64,000 nucleotides of DNA from JABDMH01 sp964428345 (GCA_964428345.1 CAYRYD010000015.1:41190-105189); one strand, 5' to 3'. Positions 9,180-18,515 are shown, counted from the stretch's first letter. Made by a program: numbers and translations. The notes: generated by a model not told the origin, from the sequence alone.

Positions 9180-11582
9180 TCAATCATTCTTAAGTGTTTT
9201 TACCGGGTTGGTCCTTGCCGCAACATAGGTTTGTAAAATTACAGGCAATAATCCAATGATAAACAAGAAACTGATCGGAAAGAAAACCATCGCAAAATCA
9301 AAAGAAATGCGGAGCACAAAATTCTGTAGCCAGATATTTGCTATGATTAAAGTCAAAGGTGCCGCGATCAGAACGGCGATGACCAGTAACAACACAAATC
9401 CCTTCGATAAATACCAGACAATATTACTTTCTGTGGCGCCTAACACTTTGCGGATACTTACATCTTTAATTCGCCCCTCCACTGTATAGATAACCATACC
9501 CAATAAACCCATGCAGGCAATAATGATCGCCAGAAATCCCACATAACCGATAATCCGGGAACCCATCCGAAAGAATTTAGCCACGAAATAAACCCGCTCA
9601 TCCAGAAAAAATGACGACATTTCCATGTCGGGAAAAAGTTTATCCCAGATCGCATGAATCGATGCGACCGTCTCCGGAATTTCCATACCGGCAATTCGAA
9701 TATTGAGATTAGCATATGTCCCTTCTTTATTCCTGAGGCCAAAAGGTTTCACCGGAGAAAACCAGATATTATCGTGGTGAAAATCCTTAGCTATCCCAAT
9801 AATAACCAGGGCTGTGGTATCCACGATCAAATGCTCACCCAAAGCCTGCTGAGGAGAGGCATAACCAAGAGTCTGTACCGCCGTTTCGTTCAGGATGATA
9901 AATTGTTCTCTTCCGGAGGAATTCTCTTCCGGAAAATCGGTTCCGGCGACCAGATCAATACGCAGGTTTTTCCTGAAATTTTTGCTGACGAAATTATAGT
10001 ATAATTTAATGGAATCCTTTACCGCATTTTGAGTCACCATCGTGGATGCATTCTCTCCCGATAACATCACCAGGCCGGAGGCCGAAATGTCCTCCACTCC
10101 TACGAGCTGTGATACCTGATGGGTGAAAATTTCAGGATCATAACCTTGCAACCGGACATTCAGGACATTGCTGATATCTTGTCCCAGCTTGGTTTCCAGA
10201 ACATATTTTTGCTGCCGGTGCACGATGACGACTGTCATGATAAAAAACAGGGAAAGGGCAAACTGGACGGTGATCAGAGCCTTTCGAAGATTGACATGTG
10301 AAAAAAGTCTGATACCTGATAATTGCCGGATGGCATGTAAAGGCTGATATCCTGAAATATGAAAGGCAGGAAACAAACCGGCAAAAAAACCAACCAGCAA
10401 ACTAAATCCCAGGAAAATGAGATAATTGGAGAGGGATTTTTCCAAATCAAAAATATCTCCTACAAATGGATCCAGGGCAAAAAAGGCCGGTATGAGAAAC
10501 TCCAGCATGACGAGAGCCAAACCATAAGCCATTAATGAGATCAGTATCGCTTCTCCAAGAAACTGTTGGACGATGTCTCTTTTCCGGGCACCGATCACCC
10601 GGCGAACTCCGATTTCCATGGCCCTTTTCATCGACCTGGCCACTGATAAATTCACATAATTAAAACAGGCAGAGAGGATGATCATCAGACCCAACGCCAT
10701 TAAGAAATACAACACGATCCGGGGTGTACCAATCCCGATCTCATTGAAGAGATCCCGGCTGGGCATAATGTCATCAAGGGCTTGCGATTCAAATAAATAA
10801 TGATGGTTTAAACTTCGGTTGGTGAATATTGCCGCCTGCTCCTGTAATGCTTCATCAAGCATGCCTTTGGTGGCTTTGTCATCAATCACCAAATAGACCA
10901 GGCCTCTTCCGATCTCATCCGGGCTATAAAATCCGGTTTCCTTTTCCTGGTCAGCAACCGATTGTTTAAGCGTTGAGAAAGAAATCAGAAAATCAAATTG
11001 AATGTGTGACCTTCGCGGAGGATCCGGCACAATCCCGGTGACGGAAAAATCACCGTAGGCACCCAATTTTAAGTTTGCCCCGAGTGGATCAGCATCGGGA
11101 AAGAATTGCCGGGCAGTCGACTCCGTCAAGACAATCGATCCTGGGTTTAGCAATGCTCTGTGCTGGTCTCCTTCGCTCCAGCCAAAGCTAAACACATTGA
11201 GAAAATCCTGATCGGTGGCAAACCCCATGCCATCGGATTTCATTCTTCTTCCGTCAATCGTAAAATCACCACCCATCAGCATCATCCGGACGGTCTGCTT
11301 GATAAAAGGATAATTTTCCGGTAAGGACTCAGCCAGTTGCATTGAAGTAGTAGCATGCATGGCCTTTGCAAGGGGCATACTTTTTTCAGCCCTACCAGAA
11401 ATCACCCGGTAAATCTGTTTTCCCCGGTCATGAAACTGATCGTATGCATACTGATCCCGCACTGCCATAATCACCAACAGGCAGATCGATATACTGGTTG
11501 CCAGACTGAAAATGTTGAGCAATGAAAAAAGTTTGTGCTTTTGCAATTGCCGAAATGCAACCTTCATATAGTTAAAAAACAT
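9180..11582 (-). CDS. FtsX/MacB-like ABC transporter permease
   Basis: An intact 800-residue permease of the type found in clusters in Bacteroidota. It has an N-terminal TM helix (about residues 17-40) after KVAFRQLQKHKLF, a MacB-type periplasmic core, three TM helices with the SVARSMKRAMEIGVRRVIGA coupling motif, a second periplasmic core, and a final TM block with the second copy of the motif (IKDVSIRKVLGA). Such proteins need a partner ATPase and are related to MacB/LolE exporters of lipoproteins or toxic compounds; no ATPase is encoded nearby. The broken paralogue follows 66 bases downstream, suggesting tandem duplication within one operon. Confidence 0.92.
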   Translation of the reverse strand: MFFNYMKVAFRQLQKHKLFSLLNIFSLATSISICLLVIMAVRDQYAYDQFHDRGKQIYRVISGRAEKSMPLAKAMHATTSMQLAESLPENYPFIKQTVRMMLMGGDFTIDGRRMKSDGMGFATDQDFLNVFSFGWSEGDQHRALLNPGSIVLTESTARQFFPDADPLGANLKLGAYGDFSVTGIVPDPPRRSHIQFDFLISFSTLKQSVADQEKETGFYSPDEIGRGLVYLVIDDKATKGMLDEALQEQAAIFTNRSLNHHYLFESQALDDIMPSRDLFNEIGIGTPRIVLYFLMALGLMIILSACFNYVNLSVARSMKRAMEIGVRRVIGARKRDIVQQFLGEAILISLMAYGLALVMLEFLIPAFFALDPFVGDIFDLEKSLSNYLIFLGFSLLVGFFAGLFPAFHISGYQPLHAIRQLSGIRLFSHVNLRKALITVQFALSLFFIMTVVIVHRQQKYVLETKLGQDISNVLNVRLQGYDPEIFTHQVSQLVGVEDISASGLVMLSGENASTMVTQNAVKDSIKLYYNFVSKNFRKNLRIDLVAGTDFPEENSSGREQFIILNETAVQTLGYASPQQALGEHLIVDTTALVIIGIAKDFHHDNIWFSPVKPFGLRNKEGTYANLNIRIAGMEIPETVASIHAIWDKLFPDMEMSSFFLDERVYFVAKFFRMGSRIIGYVGFLAIIIACMGLLGMVIYTVEGRIKDVSIRKVLGATESNIVWYLSKGFVLLLVIAVLIAAPLTLIIANIWLQNFVLRISFDFAMVFFPISFLFIIGLLPVILQTYVAARTNPVKTLKND

Positions 11583-11787
11583 ATCGACTTAATTATCAGG
11601 TTTCCATCTCTTTGCAGACAATGGCTATGCCAGGCAACCTATCGTTCTGATTATCTTGCAATTATAAAATCTGACGGGCTGATAAGATGTACATAATCGA
11701 ACAATGGGTGTCCGGAACCGGACACCAGAAGTATTAAAATATGGCGTACCCCGAAACCTGTTTAAGTCCGCTTCACCGGAACATCAA

Positions 11788-12195
11788 TTAACCATTCTTT
11801 ACTCCGGATCTGAGGACAAGGCCAATCACCCCTCCGGTGATTGCCGAGTTTACTGCAGTAACTATAATGTCCAGCCAGAGGGTATTCATGGAAATAAAGT
11901 TGTACATGGAAAACATCCCAAAGTTGACCGAGCCGGAGAGCAAAGCTCCGATAATAGCTCCGGTTACGGCACCACCCCGGAAGGTTTTTACGCCTGCCCA
12001 GCGTTGGGCAACAAGAGCGATCAGAAAGGCAAAAATCAGGCAACTGACAACCATCGCCCACATTACCATGGGTTCTTTGTTGATCCCTTCGGGAGGCGTG
12101 AAAAAATTCGAAAGCAGGATTCCATAAGTCAAAAAACCCAGGATAAAGTACGAAATGCCACCGGCAATGGTACTGAGTAAGAGCTTGGTATTCAT
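11788..12195 (-). CDS. Small integral membrane protein of unknown function
   Basis: A protein of 135 residues from the ATG at 12195. A longer reading to 12282 adds 29 polar residues before the first hydrophobic helix and is less likely. It has four hydrophobic segments (about residues 5-25, 45-65, 75-95 and 110-130), with glycine-rich helices such as TGAIIGALLSGSVNFGMF. The layout resembles short DUF1761-like membrane proteins, but I cannot assign a family firmly. It stands alone between the permeases and the divergent trpB2. Confidence 0.75.
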   Translation of the reverse strand: MNTKLLLSTIAGGISYFILGFLTYGILLSNFFTPPEGINKEPMVMWAMVVSCLIFAFLIALVAQRWAGVKTFRGGAVTGAIIGALLSGSVNFGMFSMYNFISMNTLWLDIIVTAVNSAITGGVIGLVLRSGVKNG

Positions 12196-12304
12196 ATGCT
12201 GTACTTTTTGATTTTTCGGGAAAAGAGCGCTGGCCCGGGAGTTTCCCCAAGTTACAGAATTATCGGATCTGATGCTATTCAAAAATAGCCTATTTAAGCA
12301 GTAA

Positions 12305-12350
12305 CTGAGGGAGAATGCGGAGGAGTCCGGTTAATTCCTCAGGGACTCCT
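12305..12350 (+). promoter_or_regulatory. Possible alternative hairpins in the trpB2 leader
   Basis: AGGAGTCC (12321-12328) pairs perfectly with GGACTCCT (12343-12350). The loop carries CCTCAG (12337-12342), which can instead pair with CTGAGG (12305-12310), so two exclusive foldings are possible about 125 bases upstream of trpB2. There is no T run and no tryptophan-rich leader peptide, so classical attenuation is not supported. Confidence 0.25.
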
Positions 12351-12474
12351 GATACCGTGTCCCATCTGGTAAAGAGACCGGTTGACAATAAAGGCAATCT
12401 GGTCAGGTGAGCCACCCAAATTCTGAGTTTATTAATTATCTTCAGGGCCTTTGCATTATCAAATACCTATTAAG

Positions 12475-13836
12475 ATGTTGAATCGTAAAATCATACTGAC
12501 CGAAAAGGAAATCCCCGAAAAATGGTATAATATCATTGCCGATATGCCCAATAAGCCGCTGCCGCCACTGCATCCGGGCACCAAAGAGCCGATTGGGCCG
12601 GAAGCCCTGGCTCCCTTGTTTCCCATGGAACTGATCAAGCAGGAAGTGACTCCGGAAAAATGGGTAGAAATTCCGGAGGAAGTCAGAGATGTTTATACTC
12701 TTTGGCGCCCAACGCCACTGTACCGGGCATATAATTTTGAAAAAGCGCTGGATACACCGGCAAAAATCTACTATAAATACGAGGGCATGAGTCCCTCAGG
12801 GTCCCACAAACCCAATACTGCAGTACCTCAGGCCTTTTACAATAAGCAAGAAGGAGTCAAGCGGATCACCACCGAAACCGGAGCCGGTCAGTGGGGAAGC
12901 GCACTCAGTTTTGCGTGTAATCTGTTTGGTATTGAATGCGAGGTCTATATGGTCAAAATAAGTTTTGATCAAAAACCCTACCGAAAGATTATGATGAATA
13001 CCTGGGGTGCCAAAGTCTATGCTTCGCCGACCGATCATACCCAGGCAGGAAGAAAAATCCTGGCCATGGATCCTGATTCACCCGGTTCGCTGGGAATTGC
13101 CATTTCGGAGGCGGTCGAACGGGCAGCCACCGATGACGAAACCAAATATTCGCTAGGCAGCGTATTGAATCACGTCTTGTTGCATCAGACTATAGTCGGA
13201 CAGGAGGCTGTGTTGCAGATGGAGAAAGCCGGAGATTTTCCGGATATCGTCATTGCACCTTTTGGAGGAGGCAGTAATTTTGCGGGGCTATCCTTTCCTT
13301 TTCTCCGTTTTAATCTGGAGGAAGGCAAAAAAATCCGATGTATTGCCAGTGAGCCCTCTTCCTGTCCGAAACTGACCAGGGGAGTTTTTCGCTATGATTT
13401 TGGAGACACCGTCGGAATGACTCCACTTTTACCCATGTATACCTTAGGTCACAACTTTGTGCCGGCACCTATCCATGCAGGCGGACTCCGATATCATGGG
13501 GCCGGAGTTATCGTAAGTCAGCTACTGAAGGACCGGCTGATTGAAGCCCGTGCTCACGATCAGCTGGAGGTCTTTGATGCCGGTGTCAAATTTGCCAGGG
13601 CCGAAGGCATTATCCCTGCACCGGAAGCCAACCACGCCATCGCCACGGTTGTGCAGGAAGCCGAGCGTTGCAAAAGGGAAGGAAAACGGGAGACCATCCT
13701 CTTCAACCTTTGCGGACATGGCAATTTTGATATGCAGGCCTATGAAGATTATTTTGCCGGCAAACTGGTTAAACACGAGATTACCCAGGAACACATTGAG
13801 GCGTCCCTGGCACAGCTGGACACTCCGGTCATTTAG
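12475..13836 (+). CDS. trpB2: Tryptophan synthase beta chain, TrpB2 type
   Basis: A 453-residue PLP enzyme of the TrpB2 subfamily, longer at the N-terminus than TrpB1 and usually free of a TrpA partner. The PLP-binding lysine is Lys112 in GSHKPNTAVPQ, and the phosphate-binding glycine loop is GGGSN at about 264-268. RPTPLYRA, ETGAGQWGSALSFAC and the C-terminal NLCGHGNFDM are family motifs. It joins L-serine with indole to give tryptophan. The ATG at 12475 is preferred over a TTG at 12451. No other trp gene is nearby, consistent with TrpB2 acting in indole salvage or a serine-dehydrating side role. Confidence 0.94.
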   Translation: MLNRKIILTEKEIPEKWYNIIADMPNKPLPPLHPGTKEPIGPEALAPLFPMELIKQEVTPEKWVEIPEEVRDVYTLWRPTPLYRAYNFEKALDTPAKIYYKYEGMSPSGSHKPNTAVPQAFYNKQEGVKRITTETGAGQWGSALSFACNLFGIECEVYMVKISFDQKPYRKIMMNTWGAKVYASPTDHTQAGRKILAMDPDSPGSLGIAISEAVERAATDDETKYSLGSVLNHVLLHQTIVGQEAVLQMEKAGDFPDIVIAPFGGGSNFAGLSFPFLRFNLEEGKKIRCIASEPSSCPKLTRGVFRYDFGDTVGMTPLLPMYTLGHNFVPAPIHAGGLRYHGAGVIVSQLLKDRLIEARAHDQLEVFDAGVKFARAEGIIPAPEANHAIATVVQEAERCKREGKRETILFNLCGHGNFDMQAYEDYFAGKLVKHEITQEHIEASLAQLDTPVI

Positions 13837-13892
13837 ATTTCAGATTGCTGATTTCAGATTGCTGATTGCTGATTGTAGATTGTGGATTACAG
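13837..13892. repeat. Heptad tandem repeat ATTNNNG, eight units
   Basis: Beginning with the first base after the trpB2 stop codon, eight 7-base units follow without interruption: ATTTCAG, ATTGCTG, ATTTCAG, ATTGCTG, ATTGCTG, ATTGTAG, ATTGTGG, ATTACAG. A related block is at 25774-25801. The remaining bases up to 14024 show no gene. Confidence 0.9.
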
Positions 13893-14024
13893 ATTTTTAA
13901 GATGCAGACCGTGTAATTGTTGATGATATGTAGGTGGATGATTGCAAAAGTTTCGCTTTAATCAGTGGTTCGGACATTAGTCTCGACAACCAAGTATTAC
14001 TCCGGTGAGTACTAAAACCAAAAA

Positions 14025-15866
14025 ATGTTAACCGCTACATCTTTTGAAGATTCCGGTCTTTCCTGGTCTAAAGTAGAACCTTTGCTTATACCCCTTTTCG
14101 GACCCTTGTCAGCCGAACTCCTGGAGACCCTTCCTAAGCTGCTGGAAGCTGTTCACTTACCGGGAGGAGCAAAATTATTTGAACAGGGTGATGCCGGTGA
14201 TGCCATGTATATTGTGATCAGTGGACGTTTAAAAGTATTCCTGAACAGTGACGGAAGAATGCTTGAAGTCAGTGAGCAAGGTAAAACGGAGACGATTGGT
14301 GAAATGGCGCTTTTGAGTGGAAAGGCCCGCAGTGCGACCATCGTCGCCATCAGGGACTGCCAGTTATTGCGAATCTCAAAAGAAGCATTTGATCATCTTG
14401 TCCGGTTTGTACCTGCTGTAGGTCTAAACCTGGGACGGATGTTGATCAGCCGGTTTTCCGGGACTTCCAGGCGTCGGATACGACACCTCTCAACGGTTGC
14501 ACTGTTGCCCATCCATCCGGGAATCGATGCGCACAGGATCGCCAAAGATATCGGTAATATGCTGCGGCCAGGCAAATCGGTGGCCATCGCTGATCGAAAT
14601 ATTATTGACGATCAATTTGGCACAGGCATGGCTGAGATCCCTTTCGACTACAAGACCGACAGTAATCTGCTCAATGTATGGCTGGATCAGCTAGAGTCAA
14701 CTCACGAATTACTGTTGTATGTCGCTGACAAACAATCGACAGAGTGGACCAAACGGTGCATACGCCAGGCAGATGAGGTCTTGTTGCTGGCCGATGCAGG
14801 CAGATCACCGGAATGGACGGAAATTGAATCAGATCTTTTTCAAGGCATGACTTCGGCTTTACACACGCGAAAGGTCCTGGTGTTGATTCATCCGCCAGGT
14901 ATTCAACAACCAACCAATACCGCAATATGGCTGCAGAAAAGGCCCTATGTGAAGAAACACTGGCATGTACGCCAGGACAAGTTTCATGATGATCTTGCCC
15001 GGCTGACTCGTGACCTGACGGGCAGCAGCACGGGTCTGGTCCTGTCAGGAGGAGGAGCCAAGGGTTTTGCCCATATTGGTGTGTGGCGAGCCCTCAAAGA
15101 AGCAGGGATCAACATAGATTATATTGGTGCCACCAGTATGGGTGCTTTTATCGGAGGGATTTTAGCCCTGGATGCCGATTATCTGGAGGTGGAAAGGGTT
15201 TGCCGGGAGGTGGCGCGAAGCAGACCATCCCGTGACTTTCATTTGCTTCCGGTCATATCGCTGCTGAAAGGCAAAATACTTGACCAGGTGCTCCAAAAGC
15301 ATTATGGACCTTTCGATTTGGAAGATTGTCTCCTGCCCTTCTTTTGCATCTCCAGTAATCTGACCCGGGCTCACCCGGTGATACACCATAGGGGCAATAT
15401 GTTTACAGCCATTCGTGCCAGTGGCTCACTGCCAGGTATAGTACCACCGGTAGTTCTTGATAACAGCCTGTTGGTTGATGGCGGCGTGTTTAACAATTTT
15501 CCGGTGGATGTCATGGGTGATATGGGCGTGAGCAGGATCATTGGGGTAGATTTGATGGCCAATACAGAAAATACCCACGATATTGGGGAGATGCCAAGTA
15601 ATTGGGAAGTTATTCGTCGCAGGTGGCTTAGCCGGAAACCGTCCTACCGGGTACCTACAATCATCGACACTATCATGGAGACAACGACTCTTTTCAGCAC
15701 TTTCAAACACAAGCAGGCACGTGCGCTAACCGATATCTGCATCAACCCCAATGTAAGCAGGTTCGGACTGATGGAATGGACGGCTTTTGATGCCATTGTC
15801 GAAGAAGGCTACCGGGAAGCCAGCAAGGTGCTGGAGAAACTGAGCAAAGTGAATCCGACGTCCTGA
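14025..15866 (+). CDS. Cyclic-nucleotide-binding patatin-like phospholipase (NTE-like)
   Basis: A 613-residue protein with a CAP-type cyclic-nucleotide-binding domain first (about residues 25-150) and a patatin lipase domain last (about 336-510). The phosphate-binding cassette reads GEMALLSGKARSAT, with the Glu and Arg that contact cNMP in this family. The lipase has the oxyanion loop GGGAKG (342-347), the nucleophile elbow GATSMG with Ser371, and Asp485 in DGG, so the Ser-Asp dyad is complete. The part between resembles the middle region of neuropathy target esterase homologues. It should hydrolyse phospholipids or lysophospholipids at the inner membrane face, perhaps under nucleotide control. 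A MITE-like element follows nine bases after the stop. Confidence 0.9.
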   Translation: MLTATSFEDSGLSWSKVEPLLIPLFGPLSAELLETLPKLLEAVHLPGGAKLFEQGDAGDAMYIVISGRLKVFLNSDGRMLEVSEQGKTETIGEMALLSGKARSATIVAIRDCQLLRISKEAFDHLVRFVPAVGLNLGRMLISRFSGTSRRRIRHLSTVALLPIHPGIDAHRIAKDIGNMLRPGKSVAIADRNIIDDQFGTGMAEIPFDYKTDSNLLNVWLDQLESTHELLLYVADKQSTEWTKRCIRQADEVLLLADAGRSPEWTEIESDLFQGMTSALHTRKVLVLIHPPGIQQPTNTAIWLQKRPYVKKHWHVRQDKFHDDLARLTRDLTGSSTGLVLSGGGAKGFAHIGVWRALKEAGINIDYIGATSMGAFIGGILALDADYLEVERVCREVARSRPSRDFHLLPVISLLKGKILDQVLQKHYGPFDLEDCLLPFFCISSNLTRAHPVIHHRGNMFTAIRASGSLPGIVPPVVLDNSLLVDGGVFNNFPVDVMGDMGVSRIIGVDLMANTENTHDIGEMPSNWEVIRRRWLSRKPSYRVPTIIDTIMETTTLFSTFKHKQARALTDICINPNVSRFGLMEWTAFDAIVEEGYREASKVLEKLSKVNPTS

Positions 15867-15874
15867 TCTCTGAA

Positions 15875-16199
15875 GGGCATCTCTAAAAACCCCATTCAAT
15901 TGGCAATCGCTTATCTATGATAAGCTATTTAAAAATAACCTGCTGTTCCCACCCACTTCGTGGTTTCCTCGCTTCGAGATCCACTGGATCTCGACCGGGA
16001 ATCCTCCCGGATCGCTCCTCAATTTCGTTATCCCTCAGTCACTTAGCTCCGGCTAGGCTCCTTCGCGGCTCACCCACCCACACAGTGGTTTCGTCGCTCA
16101 AAGGTCTACCAGTCCCGCCCTTGAGGTCGGGAGTTCGCTCCTCAATCTCGCTTGGTTCTTTTTAAATTTGCCTAATTTCAGAGGTATTTAGAGGTGCCC
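15875..16199. mobile_element. MITE-like non-autonomous element
   Basis: A 325-base element with imperfect terminal inverted repeats (GGGCATCTCTAAAAACCCC on the left; the right end read inward is GGGCACCTCTAAATACCTC, 16 of 19 matching), flanked by a 4-base direct repeat TGAA (15871-15874 and 16200-16203), a likely target-site duplication. It encodes no transposase. Inside are two diverged copies of a module of roughly 110 bases, each with short hairpins: CCACTTCGTGG, GAGATCCACTGGATCTC and CGGGAATCCTCCCG in the first; CCACACAGTGG and a proline-codon-like GTCCCGCCCTTGAGGTCGGG in the second. Both end in GCTCCTCAATYTCG. It separates the patatin gene from the enolase-superfamily gene. Confidence 0.7.
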
Positions 16200-16214
16200 T
16201 GAATTAATCCCTTC

Positions 16215-17357
16215 ATGCTACTCCACGATTTTAAAATCTTCCAACTGCACATTCCCTTCAAGTCAACATTCAGTCACAGCCTGGCCTCCCGTAGTACATC
16301 AGAGTCGGTGCTGCTGGTCCTTACTGATACTCTGGGGAACATTGGTTGTGGCGAAGCGACTCCCCGTCCTTATGTAACCGGAGAAAGTGTTTCAGGGACG
16401 ATGCAAATGCTGCACAAGGTTCTGCATGAAATAGAATTGAATTACTTCGATTCCGTTGAAGACCTTGACCGGTTGCTAAAGTCAATACCAGGTCTCGAAA
16501 GGGCGCCTTCGGCCCGATGCGCTCTCGAACTGGCTTTGCTTGATTTGTTGGGAAAAAATCTTGGTCAGCCGGTATTACCGTTATTGGGAGTTCCCCAAAG
16601 GGAAAAAGTCTATTATACTGCGGTGATCTCCAGCGAAACGTCCGAAAAAGTACAACAAATCGCCAGGCAGGTTGTCGCTATGCAGGTCCGCCAGGTGAAA
16701 CTAAAGGTTGGCACTGACCGTGAGATCAATCGAAAAAACATCGAGGTACTGAGGGAAATCCTGGGTAGTGAGGTGGAAATCCGGGTGGATGCCAACGCTG
16801 CCTGGATTTTGGATGAGGCGGTCGATCATATCAGTGCTCTGGTCGATATGGGAATATTTTATATTGAACAACCGATATCGGCCAGTGACCGTAATAGCTG
16901 GCTGGCATTGCAACAACGCATCCCTGCTGAAGCTCAGGTCTATGTCGATGAGAGTGTCTGCACAACTGAGGATGCCAGCTGGTTGGCAGAAAATCGGGCA
17001 GTATCGGGGTTCAACCTGAAAATTTCAAAACACGGAGGGATTCTACCCTCGCTGGAAGTATACCGGATAGCGCAGGAGCAGGGTTTGTTCTGTCAACTGG
17101 GCTGTCATGTTGGTGAAACCTCCATACTCTCAGCTGCCGGACGCATTCTGGCTGCGTTGGCTGGAAATTTACGCGCATTCGAGGGATCTTACGGCCTGCT
17201 GCTCATGGAACACGATCTGACTGATTCTCCCTGGCAGGTAGGTTATCAGGGTATTGGTCCGGTGGCAGATCTGTTGAAAAATCCCGGTTTGGGTGTTCAG
17301 GTAAATTTAGATCTGGTAGAAACCTATCTGGAGCAAATGCCGGATTCAGGTAAATAG
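16215..17357 (+). CDS. Enolase-superfamily enzyme, muconate lactonizing subgroup (dipeptide epimerase-like)
   Basis: A 380-residue enzyme with the capping domain and TIM barrel of the MLE subgroup. The catalytic and metal residues are visible in order: the KxK lysines in QVKLKVG, Asp in RVDANAAW, Glu in YIEQPI, Asp/Glu in YVDESV, and the second catalytic Lys in NLKISKHGG. The N-terminal VTGES loop resembles L-Ala-D/L-Glu epimerases, but I do not see the C-terminal DxD that binds the dipeptide amino group in that family, so muconate-type or other racemase activity remains possible. Its stop overlaps the convergent gene by 12 bases. Confidence 0.87.
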   Translation: MLLHDFKIFQLHIPFKSTFSHSLASRSTSESVLLVLTDTLGNIGCGEATPRPYVTGESVSGTMQMLHKVLHEIELNYFDSVEDLDRLLKSIPGLERAPSARCALELALLDLLGKNLGQPVLPLLGVPQREKVYYTAVISSETSEKVQQIARQVVAMQVRQVKLKVGTDREINRKNIEVLREILGSEVEIRVDANAAWILDEAVDHISALVDMGIFYIEQPISASDRNSWLALQQRIPAEAQVYVDESVCTTEDASWLAENRAVSGFNLKISKHGGILPSLEVYRIAQEQGLFCQLGCHVGETSILSAAGRILAALAGNLRAFEGSYGLLLMEHDLTDSPWQVGYQGIGPVADLLKNPGLGVQVNLDLVETYLEQMPDSGK

Positions 17358-18482
17358 TTTGTTATTCACTAGCACCCTTTGAGCTAATACCTGAGCCAGG
17401 TTGCGCCATAACGTTGCTTTATCCGACTCTTCTTCCAGTCGTTGGTAGGCTGAGGTACTGAACAATAAGATCCGGGTGTCTGGAGCTGCCGCGATCAGGC
17501 TGGCTGTGCGCCTGGTGTCGAGTACAAATGCAATCTCCCCAAAAAGCTCACCTGGCTGAAGTCTGACATGGGCTTTGCCATCAATGACCACTTTAACCAT
17601 TCCGCTTATTATAATACCCAGGCCCTTACCACCATCTTCCTCGGCGACCAGCACATCGTTATCCTGGCATTGAATGACCAGAGCGTTCCTTAAAAAAGCC
17701 TTACAACCCACATCACTCAGTCCCCTGGTCAATACGTGATGAATTTTAGAATCCACTTTAGTGTCCTTCAATAAAGTGATGCCAGGATGAGAGGTCTTGC
17801 TATGCTCCCACCAGTGCCTGAACCATTGATTGATTTCAGCATAAGGTCTGAAATCAAATTTCTTTCCCCAACGCATTGCCGGTGACCGGATGGACTCCAG
17901 ATATTCCTTATCCGGTAAAAAGATCATTGGTATCCGGTAACCTCCTGACGGGGAGTTGTGCAGGGGACCGATTGAACGAAGCCCCAACTGGCGGTACATG
18001 CTGTACAAATTGGGTTCACAGGAGATCAGTGCTCCTTTCGCTCCGGTCTGCAGGATGTGCATCATACTTTCAGCAATCAGGACTAATGCTGCCGGTGTTT
18101 TCCGGTATGGTTTGAGGACCGCCAGGCGGGTAAAAATCTGAAGGGACTTTACATATTGCTCCGGAATTGTATCCAAAGAATATTCTACTCTGCTGGCGCG
18201 AACAAATTGAGCACTGGAAGCCGGGGTGATGCGCATACAACCGATAATGGCGTGGGTCTTTGTATCCCGGCAAGCCATCAGGATAAAATCCAGCTTTTCT
18301 CCTGCAAAGGCATGCGATTCGAGGACCGAGGTGCCGGCAAGGCGATTGAGCTCCTTATGCCGAACTTCCTCCAGAACTTGTACACAGGCCTCGATGTCGG
18401 CTGGATTGGTAGCCGGAAAAGCTTCATATCGATGGGTAGCTAGGTCCCAATAACGTTTAATGTTCTCGATAATATTAGCCAT
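17346..18482 (-). CDS. Acyltransferase-like (GNAT/autoinducer-synthase-like) protein fused to a cyclic-nucleotide-binding domain
   Basis: A 378-residue protein. The first 200 residues look like the GNAT-fold acyltransferases that include N-acyl amino acid synthases and LuxI-type enzymes: an acceptor segment MACRDTKTHAIIGCMRITPAS, then YVKSLQIFTRLAVLKPYR and ALISCEPNLYSMYRQLGLRS. The C-terminal part (about 240-365) is a CAP-type cNMP-binding domain with a good cassette, GELFGEIAFVLDTRRTAS. It lies 33 bases downstream of valS on the same strand. An acyl-group transfer switched by a nucleotide is suggested, but donor and acceptor are unknown. The GNAT assignment rests on pattern only. Confidence 0.7.
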   Translation of the reverse strand: MANIIENIKRYWDLATHRYEAFPATNPADIEACVQVLEEVRHKELNRLAGTSVLESHAFAGEKLDFILMACRDTKTHAIIGCMRITPASSAQFVRASRVEYSLDTIPEQYVKSLQIFTRLAVLKPYRKTPAALVLIAESMMHILQTGAKGALISCEPNLYSMYRQLGLRSIGPLHNSPSGGYRIPMIFLPDKEYLESIRSPAMRWGKKFDFRPYAEINQWFRHWWEHSKTSHPGITLLKDTKVDSKIHHVLTRGLSDVGCKAFLRNALVIQCQDNDVLVAEEDGGKGLGIIISGMVKVVIDGKAHVRLQPGELFGEIAFVLDTRRTASLIAAAPDTRILLFSTSAYQRLEEESDKATLWRNLAQVLAQRVLVNNKLFT

Positions 18483-18515
18483 TCAAATACGCTTGGTTAT
18501 CCTAAAGATCACACA

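Noticed and set aside
14025..18482. CBASS-type anti-phage system (patatin effector)
   Set aside because: The patatin protein has a CAP-type cNMP domain, unlike CapV, and no CD-NTase, Cap2/Cap3 or other defence gene is in the window.
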